DNA from: Glandiceps talaboti
Lineage: Eukaryota > Hemichordata > Enteropneusta > Spengelidae
Assembly (NCBI RefSeq): GCF_964340395.1
Contig: NC_135551.1
Span: 28,850,880-28,914,879, forward strand
Length of the DNA stretch: 64,000 bases
Direction: 5' to 3'
Shown here: in pieces, positions 13,201-46,254 of the stretch
How the letters are laid out: every line of letters begins with the position of its first letter
Position numbering within the stretch: position 1 is the first letter of the stretch
Notes under the pieces: generated by a model
The model's database searches: none
Told to the model about the DNA's origin: nothing
The model's input: only the letters and a program-made list of their open reading frames with translations
Position numbers and translations under genes: made by a program

Positions 13201-13640
13201 ATGATTGGGTAAAATGCTGGGTGACGATTGGTTATATGCCGACTGCCGAAATCTGAATTGGAAACTCTTTTGCAAGTGTATGATAGTATCGTAGGCCATG
13301 TGGGGATTGCAAACACAATATCTGTATTTTTATACTCAATCTGGTGACTAGATTGTAAGATACGTCGTGACGTTTCGCCCTCACCGGCCTCCTCTCCTCA
13401 GTTAGGGGTTGGCCGATGATGTTTGAGGGCGCCCCGTCACGGCGTACCTTACAGACTATCTGGTGACAGGAATCAAACTTACAAACATCTTGTGTTATTT
13501 TGCTTTGTCTAATGCATATGCAACTTTTCACCACACAGGTGTGTCTGTTTACCACAGTCAATCCTGAACAAGACTACATCAGTGAAACAGTGAACACTCT
13601 TGAGTTTGGCGCTGATATTAAACAGCCAGGGCCTGGATGA
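2676..13640 (+). CDS. Divergent C-terminal-motor kinesin (kinesin-14 type), 15 exons, about 614 aa
   Basis: Exons by eye: 2676-2783, 2907-2963, 3378-3416, 4180-4290, 6046-6213, 6699-6755, 7431-7496, 7864-7972, 8750-8910, 9094-9258, 9593-9784, 10237-10454, 11384-11576, 12527-12625 and 13539-13640 (TGA). All junctions are GT-AG and phases match. The N-terminal part is Ser/Thr-rich, then has a WW-like stretch (QRLYFDSETSQNWKPFP) and a coiled coil. The neck and motor follow (GNVRVFCR), as in minus-end-directed kinesin-14 proteins. Motor landmarks are Walker A GHSESGKSFTM (usually GQTGSGKTYTM), EVYDEQVYDLL, switch I remnant NRSH (usually SSRSH), switch II VDMAGSE, YKNSTLT (usually YRNSKLT) and final NTLEFGADIK. 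The protein ends eight residues after the last motor motif. Key ATPase residues are present, but loops and switch I are degenerate. Inferred role: microtubule motor or microtubule-binding ATPase. The ATG at 2676 is the first in frame with a good donor; untranslated exons were not found. Confidence 0.85.
3446..3984 (+). repeat. CAGA/CATA tetranucleotide array
   Basis: A CAGA tract with CAGG variants, then a long CATA tract, in the kinesin intron between exons 3 and 4. Confidence 0.95.
4325..5868 (+). repeat. 23-bp minisatellite, about 66 copies, kinesin intron
   Basis: The unit is GACTGTCACACTGAATGCATTGA with frequent C/T and small-indel variants (shortened copies lacking CTGT, insertions of GAGTTT). 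It fills most of the intron after the exon 4180-4290. Confidence 0.93.
7129..7221. repeat. TA dinucleotide array
   Basis: Uninterrupted TA run in a kinesin intron. Confidence 0.95.
8045..8140. repeat. Dispersed repeat, copy 2
   Basis: AAACCACGACCGTTTTACGG, TTCTTAACGAGCCGGTCC and AATAATAGCTCTGGTTTTCG match the reverse complement of 385-480 with about 15% mismatch. In a kinesin intron. Confidence 0.55.
8344..8555 (+). repeat. 119-bp tandem duplication in a kinesin intron
   Basis: GTAGTATGAACTATAGGTTG at 8344 recurs at 8463 with the following 85 bp nearly identical (CCAATAGCAAGTGGAGGCTT, then GGTATGGAG and CAGTTTACATTG). Confidence 0.8.
11266..11394 (+). repeat. 29-bp minisatellite carrying a 3' splice site, about 4.5 copies
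   Basis: Units start at 11266, 11295, 11324, 11353 and 11382. Each contains a TTTCTAACCTCCAG acceptor-like string followed by TAATCGGTCACGT, the start of the switch I exon. Only the last copy continues into coding sequence (CGGTCACATCTC, Arg-Ser-His-Leu). A CTAAC branch-point-like motif in each unit lies about 36 bp before the next unit's AG. Confidence 0.9.
11613..12139 (+). repeat. Pentanucleotide array TGTTG/TGTGG/TGTGC
   Basis: About 105 units, starting as pure TGTTG and turning into a mosaic of TGTGG and TGTTG. It is in a kinesin intron 36 bp after the switch II exon. Confidence 0.95.
13341..13470. repeat. Imperfect fold-back of about 45-bp arms, last kinesin intron
   Basis: CTGGTGACTAGATTGTAAGA and CGTCGTGACGTTTCGCCCTC on the left pair with GAGGGCGCCCCGTCACGGCG and CTTACAGACTATCTGGTGAC on the right. 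Possibly a small non-autonomous element. Confidence 0.6.
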
Positions 13641-13730
13641 TTCGACTAAATTATAGTAGCAAACACCTAGGGCCTTGATGAATTACATATCTGTATTAAT
13701 CAGCGAGGGCCTAGATGATGAAACTTAAAC
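13610..13730 (+). repeat. Local reiteration of the kinesin stop-codon region
   Basis: The end of the last exon, TTAAACAGCCAGGGCCTGGATGA, is echoed by CCTAGGGCCTTGATGAATT (about 13668) and TTAATCAGCGAGGGCCTAGATGA (about 13695). The three copies are 35-60 bp apart and diverged. Confidence 0.6.
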
Positions 13731-15957
13731 GGTATTAGGCCTGAACAAGTAAATTATTATGGTGAGAATCTTGTAGTCCGACGGTATTAATCGGCCATGA
13801 CCTGAAAGACTCTTTTAATTGTGGTATTCTTTGTAGAAATCCCTCTAGATAGGGCTATCAAATCCATCATATTATGACGTCAGCTGTATCGGCAAAGTAT
13901 CTATGCAACTTCAGTTGATAATTAAAACCAACACACACACAACGTATTTGATAAACTGAGAGTTTGGTGTATTTACAGGAATTATTCGACAAATGATGTG
14001 AATATCGCAGTATAACTGGAACTTTGATAAACGCATTTAAAAAAAAAATGTTTTATTTGTTTTGAGCTTGTACATTAAATAAGAGAAGTGAAAGAGAACT
14101 TTTACGAGACAAGACATTCATTGGAGTCTTCAGTAGGAGCTTCACTGATTTGAGTATCTGTCAGTTGGAACCTAATTTGCATATATGTACAGTCGGTGCT
14201 TCATTTGCATATCTGCTAGTCGATGCTTCATTGTCAAATACATCTGTTATCATGTAAAATAGAGATTTAAAATAAAGTAAGTGTAAATTTTAAATCGCAC
14301 CTTTAGCATGTATTTATTGAAAATAGCTAATACATCATAGCCACAAGCGACTATCGATAAGATAAAGATATGAACTATCAATAAGCGGAACAATAACAAT
14401 TCAAGTCTTTCTTTCCTGCTTAGGATATATTTGCATTTATTAGCCATGCAGGACATGATAGTGTATTTGATGTCGACATTGGAAAGTATTTTTTGCTTTT
14501 AATGGCGACTCATTTTTGTTTTTCTTACTTCATACTGAAGCACATATGAGAGGCGACAACGACGCTGTATATAAATCTCATGAACTATTATATAGCTATG
14601 TTAGTTATTTTGTTACCAAAAAATAGATTTATGGTTGAAATTTAGATTACAAACGTCTAGTATCTTGAATACGGTAACGTGACCAACTTGTGAACATTTA
14701 CGATAAATTGTAGTAAATGTTAGTTTTTATATATTTTTCAAGCCAGAAATGAAATGTAACAATGTTCGTAAGATTTTTTGTCAAGCTGGACGATGAAATG
14801 TAGCAATATGTTGGTAAGGTATTTATGGCGTCAGACGATAAAATGTGGCAATGTTGGCAAAGTATTTATGGCGTCAGACGATAAAATGTAGCAATGTTGG
14901 CAAGGTATTTGTGGAGTCAGATGATAAAATGTAGCAATGTTGACAAGGTATTTGTGGAGTCAGATGATAAAATGTAACAATGTTGACAAGGTATTCGTAT
15001 TTATGGAGCCAGACGATAGAATATAGCAATGTTGGCACTGAGCCAGACGACGATTTGTTTCCATCTCAAACTACTATAGTGGTCCCAGGACTAAGTTTCT
15101 ACTCAACTGGAGTCCATTATAAATGGATGCTGATAGGTAAAGAAATATAACATGAAGGTTTAGTCAGTCTTTGAGAATTTTAAATAAAAATTAATGTAGT
15201 ATACATTTGTTTTACTTAAACACTGACATTCAGTACTCGTCATTCAAATCAAGGATATTTATTAATCTTTCAAAACAAGGACATTTAATTTTCAGCGTCT
15301 ATTATATCAATCATTAAAACACGACGAGTGTATGTTTTTTCTTCCAAGATCAACATAGTCATTAAAAATAGTCGATCTATTGTAAATGAGATATTAGAAA
15401 TTGTGTCAACAAATATTTGTACAATTGATTCCAGCTTTCCCGCCATAAATGACCAATATCCTGTCTTGTTGAACCGGATATTAACTTATTTGGAAAGTTT
15501 AGCAAACTGTCCGGAGGTTACCATGGAAACGAAAACTGCGAGTTAAGTAAACGGCATTCTATACTTTAGTTAAATCCCATTTCTGTGACGTGACACATTG
15601 ACGTCATGCTTAATGCAACCCTGTAGAGTTAGTACTCATAATCGCTCCCCTACCCTAGAAAATTCGATTTGTAAACCAACTCTGCGATTTAATAGTATTG
15701 TAAGATATTTGTCGGAAAAAAGTAAAGAGTACCTCGAGTTATTTGTTAATCCATTTGGTGATTATGTAATCGGTCGAACAATTGTCACATGACCAATTAG
15801 TAATTTAATTCTTCATTGCTTTGTTTTGGTTCAAAAATATTATCGATTGAAAATAAAAACTTCCGATGAATTCTTATTACGTTGTGGTCAATTACATGGC
15901 CACGTCCGAGGCGTAGGAGCTTATTAACGGAGGTGCTCTTGGAATAACGCGAACGTG
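13641..15957. other. Intergenic region between kinesin and receptor genes
   Basis: It contains the kinesin 3' UTR (possible ATTAAA near 13922 and 14075) and the 43-bp tandem array. AT-rich frames at 15328 and 15598 show no domain. The receptor start is preceded by ordinary AT-rich sequence. Confidence 0.55.
14745..15045 (+). repeat. 43-bp tandem repeat, about 6 copies, 3' of the kinesin gene
   Basis: The unit contains GACGATAAAATGTAGCAATG and TTGGCAAGGTATTTATGG. Copies drift at the ends. Related strings (CCAGATGATGAAAAG; AAATGATAAAATGTAGC) recur near 18690 and 21050. Confidence 0.8.
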
Positions 15958-35744
<19,787 letters not shown>

Positions 35745-35881
35745 ACATGAACTTCACAATATTCATTAATTCAGTTATTATTCATCCAAAACAATTAATA
35801 ATCAGGGGATTCCCATTTGCATTACCCCAGATATCTGAGTGCGGTTTTTGTGTTGTAATTTTTATTGTAATACCTCGTTGT

Positions 35882-35953
35882 AATAAATGTATCATTTACC
35901 ACATACTTCTAGTCAATTATTTTTACATAAATCAATTCAAACAGACCAATAAA
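35882..35953 (+). other. Polyadenylation signals of the receptor gene
   Basis: AATAAA occurs at 35882-35887 and 35948-35953, 138 and 204 bp after the stop codon; either could direct 3'-end formation. Confidence 0.5.
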
Positions 35954-36580
35954 AGTTGAAATGTCAGATGATGTAAAACTGATAGAGATTAATAACGCCT
36001 CAAATAGCCAAAGGTCATTGACCGGACGACTCAGGTGTGATAACCGTTCAATAGTACCATTTGTAGTTCATATATTCGGTAGATATAGAATAATGACAAT
36101 TCTACATTAATGTTAACGTTAGGGGAAATTATTGGTAGCTAGTAAAGCTAGGTTTAATTTTTTTTAAAATCTGTTTTTAATAACATTTTATCCCGACATT
36201 TTATAACTATAATATGGGATTGCACAATTCGATCAACTATATTCACGTCATAACATACCCAACAAGTAAAACCAAAACTGCAGTAGAAGTCTTCATGTTG
36301 TTTACAGATTTCTAATTTTAACAAAACTTTCGAAACTTCACCTTTGACCTCGCTATGTATAGTTGATGACGTCATTGTCGCTTTCATTCTTGCAAATGGG
36401 GAACTACACAATGTAATCATTTTACGGAACTTAGGTCAGAATACTTCCGTGTATGTGTCAGTGCTGTACAATACACAATCAGCGCTGGTGGAAACATTTT
36501 AGAGACCTTTACTTGCATTATTAAGACGTTTCCAGATCTAGAGTAACTCTGATATCACCGTCAACTTGACACCAAGCAGA
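35954..36580. other. Intergenic region between receptor and claudin A
   Basis: No gene or large repeat seen. It must contain the claudin A promoter; no clear TATA box at a suitable distance. Confidence 0.5.
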
Positions 36581-38895
<2,315 letters not shown>

Positions 38896-39030
38896 ATAAA
38901 GTACACTGACAGATTTCTGGTAAAAAGAGCGGGATTGACTTATGTCTTGCTTCCTTACTTGTAGAAACAACTCTTACTATTCACCGTGTATTGACAAAGA
39001 TTTAGCAAAGGTGACAGAAAGCAGCTTAAA

Positions 39031-39036
39031 AATAAA
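39031..39036 (+). other. Polyadenylation signal of claudin A
   Basis: AATAAA 136 bp after the stop codon. Confidence 0.45.
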
Positions 39037-40624
39037 TTTACTCACTTTTCCATACAGAGGAGGCCGTTCTAGTAAATTGAAAATATTTTCATTTTTTCTT
39101 CAAGTTGATTTGTGCATGTCTTTTATGTTAATCTAGTTAATATTATTTTCAAAGTCTCGACCTCTACAAATATATTATCATTTTGACTTCTTTGTGTGAC
39201 GTAGTTGATGCCAATGTGCATCATTCGCATCACATGTGGTGTCAAATGGTACAAACTTATGAGATTTTTTTTTACTCGGATGAATACTACTTACGATTTC
39301 TAGTGACATACTACCAAACTATAGAGTTTTAGTTAGGTGGCATGATGATTGTTACATCTCATGCAACATTTTATGTTAATAATTACACAAAACAAAATAC
39401 AGGCACTTATAGCACACACGTGAAATGGTACATTTATCTCACTGCGATCACAAATAAATTTACTTGAATCATGATCGTTTCTTGTGTCACCTGTGTCACC
39501 TATCATCTGACCTGATATCTTTATTCATGCTTTTGAAGCTAAAGAAAACATCAGTTAATCGATGGCATATTAAATAGGAGATTCGTCGACATTTTAGTAT
39601 ATATGTGTATATTAGCCGGCCCTACTTCCTTGTTTGATGACAAAATTTTGTAAGCTGTGCAGTATACTGCATGTACATTCTAGTATGCAGTAAACAGTAT
39701 TTACTCGTCGGGAAAAACTAAATAAAGACAGTTTGTGCCCTTTAAAGCCCTTTGACTAACTATATTCATATACATGTTTTGAAAGTACCAGTTCAGCCAA
39801 ACCAAACATATAAAAAAACCTAGAAGTGTCTTTGTTAACACAATGATAGCTTTGTCGAGTCGTCATTGAAAGACAGTCACGTGGTGTAAAGTGTACAGAT
39901 GGAATGTAGTCATCTAGAACTTAGGAAAAGTACCTGTGACCTGTATTTACTTTGATAATTAGAATACTGTCTGCAATAAACCTTAATTGTAGTAATGTAT
40001 CAGGCAAGTCTATATCAACTATTGCTACATTAAAATAAGCGCATGAAATGAAGGGTCTTCGTTCAACAGGCCCTCCCACCCCACGCCCACCACATCCCCC
40101 ACTCCCATCTCATCACGTGATATAGACTATAACTCTAAGCATAAATATTAATAATATGTGTCTTAAAAGATAATAAGACAATGTAATGTGACGTACGTAC
40201 ATCCATGCATACATACATACATACATACATACATACATACATACATACATACATACATACATACATACATACATACATACATACATACATACTACCCCTT
40301 CGACAAAATAGAATAGTCTGGGTCAAACGTTCAAAACATATATTTTCCTCCAGCTGATGCTGCACAATCTTGATTTACTTAAACCAACCTGGAATGTTAC
40401 AAACGTCTGTACAAGACACGTGGAAGATCGAGTTCAATTCTATTTCTTTCATCATCACGGATAACGTTATGTGGAATTCATTTAGATTGCTAGCTATAGC
40501 TATCTCAGTTATAGATCATAGCAGCGATATCTAATATATTCACATCTGCTCTGTAAATGAGGAAGTGCGTAGTACAATGTAAATATAATACCCCCGGAAC
40601 AGAAGTGGACGTTTTAAAACATTC
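39037..40624. other. Intergenic region between claudin A and unit B
   Basis: AT-rich with a C-rich strand bias near 40060-40110 and a CATA array; no gene recognised. Confidence 0.5.
40204..40291 (+). repeat. CATA tetranucleotide array between genes A and B
   Basis: About 22 CATA units in the intergenic interval. Confidence 0.93.
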
Positions 40625-40741
40625 TAGAGTATGTTGTTAGGACAAGAACTGTTTCATTCTAGTTCTTGTAGTATAATTACGAACAATAGCGACATCTAAC
40701 TGTAGTATATAATTACCTGTATCTTGCTGAAGGCGTACATG

Positions 40742-43206
40742 ATGGAGAATCAACCTTTCTTGCAGACAGACGTGAGTTCAACCAGAGTGTGTTCCTATAA
40801 AATAGCGCTTCTGCTTACTGTGTTTGTGGTTATAGGTTTGCCCATCGCAACGGGTCTCGATACATGGATTACGTTCGACTTTGACCAGACAACTAAAGGG
40901 TGGATGGGACTATGGCGAGGCTGTTTTCAAAACAGTACAAACAAAGTTTGTCCTAATTTCGTGTTTAGTCACAATATACCAGGTAAGTTTTATGCAGTAT
41001 GTGCACCGCAGCTGGCGATTTAGTCTGTGCTAACCCATAGTGAAGCAACCTTTTCGTTCCTTCATTATTCAGTCCCCTTTCTCTTTAATTTAATACGAAA
41101 TGTGTTGATTCTGTGCTCACAACGTAGCTTTTCGTCAATTTGTCTGCAACATTAATTATATTACGGGTGGAAAATAGAAAAAAAGTCATCAAGTTATATC
41201 ATGTGTGGGATTTAATATCAAGCGTTGTACTTCGTAAGAAGTGTCCATTCCTTGATCTAAATAAGGAAACATTAGTCATTTTGGGGAAAACCCGGACCTT
41301 TCGGCCCCAAGCATAAGACATTGTATATAGTACAACTGACCTAGTTTCCGAGGTTATGGATATGGAAAGTCCCAAAAAATTCGTTATTTTTCACAACTAG
41401 AAAAAGTATTAGTAGGTCTAGATGTATAAAACGCAGAACAGGAAGTAGAATAGAGATGATGTTTCGATCCAAAATATAGTATTTTGGAATTATGGGAACA
41501 AATTAGGCCATAGGTCAGAAATAGACTTGCGATTACGATTCTGGGAAAATATGATGAAAAATTGGGACACAACCCATCCGACTCTAGTCCTCGCAACAGT
41601 AGTAAACGAGACGGTGTATAACATACAGCAGAATCGAGGTTGCTTTAGCCTTTTATTCAAAGACATAACATATATTTTACAACTTCAAATGCAAAATAAA
41701 AGTTCATACATGTAATAATGGTACCATGCACAATTAGGATGTACTAGAAACAGACATGTATTTCATGTTTTTTATTTAGTACAATGTCTTCTCCTCATAG
41801 TCTAAAGGATGTGTACATCTTACCATGGTATTGCAGTACTAACACACTCTACTATCTTGATTATTTACAGCCTACATCCGGGCATGTCGTGCAATGATGA
41901 TAACTGCTATCATTGGTTCGCTATCAACCTTAATATGTGCCAGTATAGGATACTGTAAAACACGTACTGGTAATAATGCAACTATGATGCGAGTTGCCGG
42001 TGTAATATTATTGATAAGTGGTAGGTCAATCTTTTTTAATCCCCTACAAAATTGTTATATTGTAAAATATATCTTTGTATGTGCTAAATGGTATATAAAA
42101 TCAATTGGAGTGTCAGCATTATTTAATACCTATATGTGTAAGTGTGTTTAGTCTAATAGTGGAAGTCGTACATCATACGTCCATTATATTGTATTTATAT
42201 TGCATCATGTGCATGCCAACGTTTCTCTCATAGTCTAGCTACTACATTGTGGTAATTACTATGTGTAGCCATAAATCCTGAAGGCAACGACTAAACCTCT
42301 ATTGTTTTCAATATTCGATTCATCCCGCATTATAAGGTGTTTAAAATTATAAACATGGTTCGGCACATACGAGATCAATCACTGAGGGCGCTGTGTATAC
42401 TTTTAATAGCGTGATATAATAATAAGAAATATTCGAATAGCTCGAAAATATTCCTAGATACACCACAGAATAAAGGAGGAAAAAATCTATAACGCAACAG
42501 ACATGCGTCAGAAAATTTAGATATATCATTTGATAGGAGCTGTAACTTGAGATCATACAAATCAACAATTTATTCACTGAAAATTGTTAAAATACTAAAA
42601 ATTAGACAGGATTGTACATGAGATGTCAATTAGAGATCGGTTGTCACAAAGTAGGTACAGTATCACGTTGGAAACGTGACTGCATTCGGGCATTTGCGGA
42701 CCCAAAATTCAATTTGATTGGATTCATTGCACTATACTATGTATACAACTAGCTACACAAATGCATTTATTCACAGGCGATTCAGTACCAAGGTGTGGAG
42801 GGTCTATGATAATATCTATAAAAAAAAAACGTCAAGTTGCAGCTAGTGCAGCTTGAATGAAAGTTGTACCGAGTTAATTAATGTTCCAACAATTTGAAAA
42901 TAAGTGATCAACTTTCGTTGTAAATGTTCATTGTGATATTGTCTTATAAATACTAATATAGACTAAGTCTTGTTATTTCTTTTCACAGGTATACTAGTTG
43001 CTACTACTGTTGTTATTTTCCTTACCCTATCCAAGAAACGTTATAATACGAATTTCCACGTAGGCGTAGGAATGACGATAGCCATCATTACCAGCTGGGG
43101 CTTTGCATTTACAGCTTCGTTTCTTTTGCTCATTCCAAATCCACAACGGTCAACATTACACGAACTGAGAAAGATCGAATCCGACAACACTAACTTTCAC
43201 AAGTAA
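40742..43206 (+). CDS. Claudin/PMP22-like tetraspan protein B, 3 exons, about 202 aa
   Basis: Exons 40742-40982, 41871-42020 and 42989-43206 (TAA), introns phase 1 and phase 1. I chose the second of two adjacent ATGs because only that one is conserved in paralogue C. TM1 is KIALLLTVFVVIGLPIA. Loop 1 has W, GWMGLWRGC, an NST glycosylation site and KVC (claudin W-GLW-C-C pattern). TM2 is MMITAIIGSLSTLICAS; TM3 spans the second intron (AGVILLISG, GILVATTVVIFL); TM4 is TIAIITSWGFAFTASFLLLI. The tail ends NTNFHK, with no PDZ-type end. It is the left copy of the segmental duplication and matches protein C at about 182 of 202 positions by eye. A MITE-like element with an AATAAA lies about 75 bp after the stop and could supply a polyadenylation signal. 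Confidence 0.82.
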
Positions 43207-43282
43207 ATAGACTAGCGCCTTCTTTCGGCAAATGTCTCATTCAAGAGAACTATCGTTTTTTGTGGCCTGTAAAAAAATGTTT

Positions 43283-43568
43283 GGTTCCGGTTACCTGACC
43301 CCCATCTAGTTTTTTAACCTAAATTTTTTTAAATGTATTCGAGAAAAAAAAATAAAATCGCGAAAATTGTGAACTCTTGCCAGAAAAAGTGCATGCGGAA
43401 ATTGACATTAACTTTAAAAAAAGACAATACAAAACTTTTCTTCCAATCTGTAAAACAACGGAAAAGGTAATACATAACTACCTGAACTAGACATTCACAC
43501 ATGAAAAAATATGTAATAAAATTAAAATAAAAAATCTACCTACCCTAAAATTGAGTGTAATCGGAACC
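43283..43568. mobile_element. MITE-like element, copy 1 (3' of gene B)
   Basis: It starts GGTTCCGGTTAC and ends GTAATCGGAACC, an inverted repeat with one mismatch. It is 286 bp and AT-rich inside, with an AATAAA. Copies lie at 54255-54521 (by duplication) and 63671-63979 (a separate locus). Confidence 0.55.
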
Positions 43569-43693
43569 CATATTTTTTTTATTTAGGCCTAACCCAGGTT
43601 TGAGTACAGTGAACTAATTGTGGTTGTGTTATTTAGAGCTTGCTCTTATGCAAACTTAACACGTTATTCTTCGAATTGAGAAATGCTTATTTC

Positions 43694-44028
<335 letters not shown>

Positions 44029-44105
<77 letters not shown>
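44029..44105. repeat. TA array after the retrotransposon tail, unit B only
   Basis: A TA run that directly continues the (GAT)n tail. Confidence 0.93.
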
Positions 44106-44108
<3 letters not shown>

Positions 44109-44939
44109 ATTGAAACTTTTTTCTATTGATTCTGAATACAAGACTCGGTAATCGTAAACAAAATACATAGACACGGAATAAGAAGAGGTCAAAGGTCACT
44201 GAAATGCGTCTGTAATATTCATATTTCAAATGTGATTTTTTTTTAAAAATCCACTTCAATTTCAACCGGATCCGATCAAAAATGAAAGTGCGAGAACAAA
44301 CTTAATAATTTGACATGATAAAACATATATATATATATATGGGCAAAAACGTTTTTCCAAATCTTCATGAACACGACGACTGTTAATAAGCATCTTACCG
44401 GAGGAAAGTAACTATATATAGCAAGCGTGATACATTCCATGATTAGTATGTCAATTCATCACAACTTTCGTGACGTTATGTTCATGATTTGCAACATTCA
44501 TGACTAGTCTCCTTGGTGATATACTGCAGACTACAATGTAATGAGTGGTTCCCTGACGTGATACAGGGGGGCGACATGATTCTTTGTTCTTACTGTGAAA
44601 TGGAACATATTATTTCATGATGTGTCATTTTCATATTCATACTAAACTATGTATTTATATGTTTATTGACAGTTATAGTACGGCTCCGTGACAATTAAAT
44701 TAATTTCACAAGAAACTTTCATTTGGGACAAACATTTGTTATTTTTCAAGAAGTTTTTGGAGTTTCTCTAGTATACGTCATCAGTATTGTCACACATCAG
44801 GAATTGAGACTAAAGTGTTCCGTTTACGAAAATAAGAGAGTGAAATTACTATGGAGACGAGATGAGGCGGGGTATAAAAAACTACATGTATTAAAATGCG
44901 ATGTTCGAGTCCGAATCATGGCTATTGCATGAGTGCTGG

Positions 44940-45034
44940 GTGAGTGAGTGAGTGAGTGAGTGAGTGAGTCAGTGGGTGAGTGGGTGGGTTGGTGAGTGAG
45001 TGAGTGAGTGAGTGAGTGAGTGAGTGAGTGAGTG
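44940..45034 (+). repeat. GTGA tetranucleotide array, unit B
   Basis: GTGA units with GTGG and GTCA variants. The unit C counterpart at 58441-58565 has changed to GTGC, GT and CAGT runs. Confidence 0.9.
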
Positions 45035-45317
45035 ATGGATACAATAAGTTATTGTAAGTAATATGTATATAACTTCACTCATCCGTACAGAGCTACATCA
45101 TTACTATAATTGGAACACGTAGTTGTGCAGTTCAGACAATGAACCAGTATTCAAAGTTAATCTTGCCGAGATCGTTTCATACACATAAACTATGACACGG
45201 CAAAGAACTGATTTGTGATCAAGTAAAGGAAGTAAAGGTGATGATCACTGTCGCACATGCACACGACTTGCGAACATGTCAGAGGGTATGCCAGAGACTA
45301 AGAGTCGAAATGTTCAG

Positions 45318-45457
45318 CGGCAATAATGACAAACCAATTACGTACGAATGAACCGTAATGGCGGATAGGCATAAAGTACAAAACAAAGGAAAGAGAAATA
45401 ACGATCACACGAACTAGGGTTCATATGACTTATAACATAGGTCGTAGTGTGATGGCG
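45318..45457 (-). repeat. 3' LTR of the minus-strand retrotransposon
   Basis: This 140-bp direct repeat starts CGGCAATAATGACAAACC and ends GTGTGATGGCG on the + strand. It matches 50874-51014 with about 8 substitutions and one indel. Sequence shared with unit C stops at 45317, which fixes the outer edge. The inner edge abuts a purine-rich tract on the minus strand, as expected for a 3' LTR. Confidence 0.82.
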
Positions 45458-45462
45458 TGATC

Positions 45463-45487
45463 GCCTCTTCTTCTTCCTCTCTCTTTT
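45463..45487 (-). other. Polypurine tract of the LTR retrotransposon
   Basis: The + strand is an unbroken run of C and T here, so the minus strand is A/G only, immediately before the 3' LTR. This is the usual site of plus-strand priming in LTR elements. Confidence 0.7.
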
Positions 45488-45776
45488 GAGGATATTTAAT
45501 ATTCAAATGTACTATCTATTCGTTCGTAGACGTTTAGGTACTGGTAGGATTTCAACTAATTGTGACACATGCATATATATAGTCACATGTACATAAACCA
45601 ATAATAAATAAAGTTAACAATTGTTTCACATGCAAGTCGCAACTGAACGTCAATATATAATGTTCATAATAAGTTTGGCACTAAGTAGGGCTGGAACGTT
45701 TTGCTAAGTACCTGTAAGGCTGGGCGGCACTAGGCTCGCACCCTTTAAGAGGCATTATTATGGCATGAGTGTATAT

Positions 45777-46247
45777 TCATTGTAGGATCCATTCTCCTGA
45801 TGTCTGCCATTGTGGTGGTTTTTTAGGTCTAGTCGAACGACGGTGTGATGTGATAGTTGATTGATTACTGTTGTTGTCTGGAGTTGTTTCAATTGGCTCC
45901 GTGTTGGTTGTAACAGGTAATGGTAGTGGTGTTTCTTGATCCTGTTCTGGTGGCGTGGTTAATAATGTAGGTGGTGGTGGCGGAGGTGCTTCGGTGTTAT
46001 GAGGATGAGGGTAGTTTATTGTAGGAGTGTCATGGGCTGCAGTAGTATTGTGGTTAGGGTCAAATTCTTCGTTATCGTGTATACCTCTAATTGGTCCAGG
46101 TGTTTGATATTGTGTAGTGGGTTTGACATGGTAACAATCCATGATGTGGACGTCGTATTCCTTTGAGCGTAATTGTGATTTCGTGAATTTACGGATTTTG
46201 CAACGGTCATCAGAGATGTTGGTCACCAAATATCTATCTCTGCACAA
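45777..46247 (-). pseudogene. C-terminal tail of retrotransposon Pol
   Basis: This open frame begins just after a one-base frame change relative to the integrase core. It has an SH3-like stretch (RYLVTNISDDRCKIRKF), then a long Pro/Thr/Asn-rich linker and a terminal basic RSTRPKKPPQW motif. It ends about 320 bp before the 3' LTR. No envelope-type gene is visible between it and the LTR; the 45488-45776 interval is AT-rich and non-coding. Confidence 0.65.
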
Positions 46248-46254
46248 GTTTTAT

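Noticed and set aside
44892-44935. tRNA or SINE B box (GTTCGAGTCC) at 44896 and 58402
   Set aside because: No matching A box or cloverleaf upstream; the two copies are explained by the segmental duplication.
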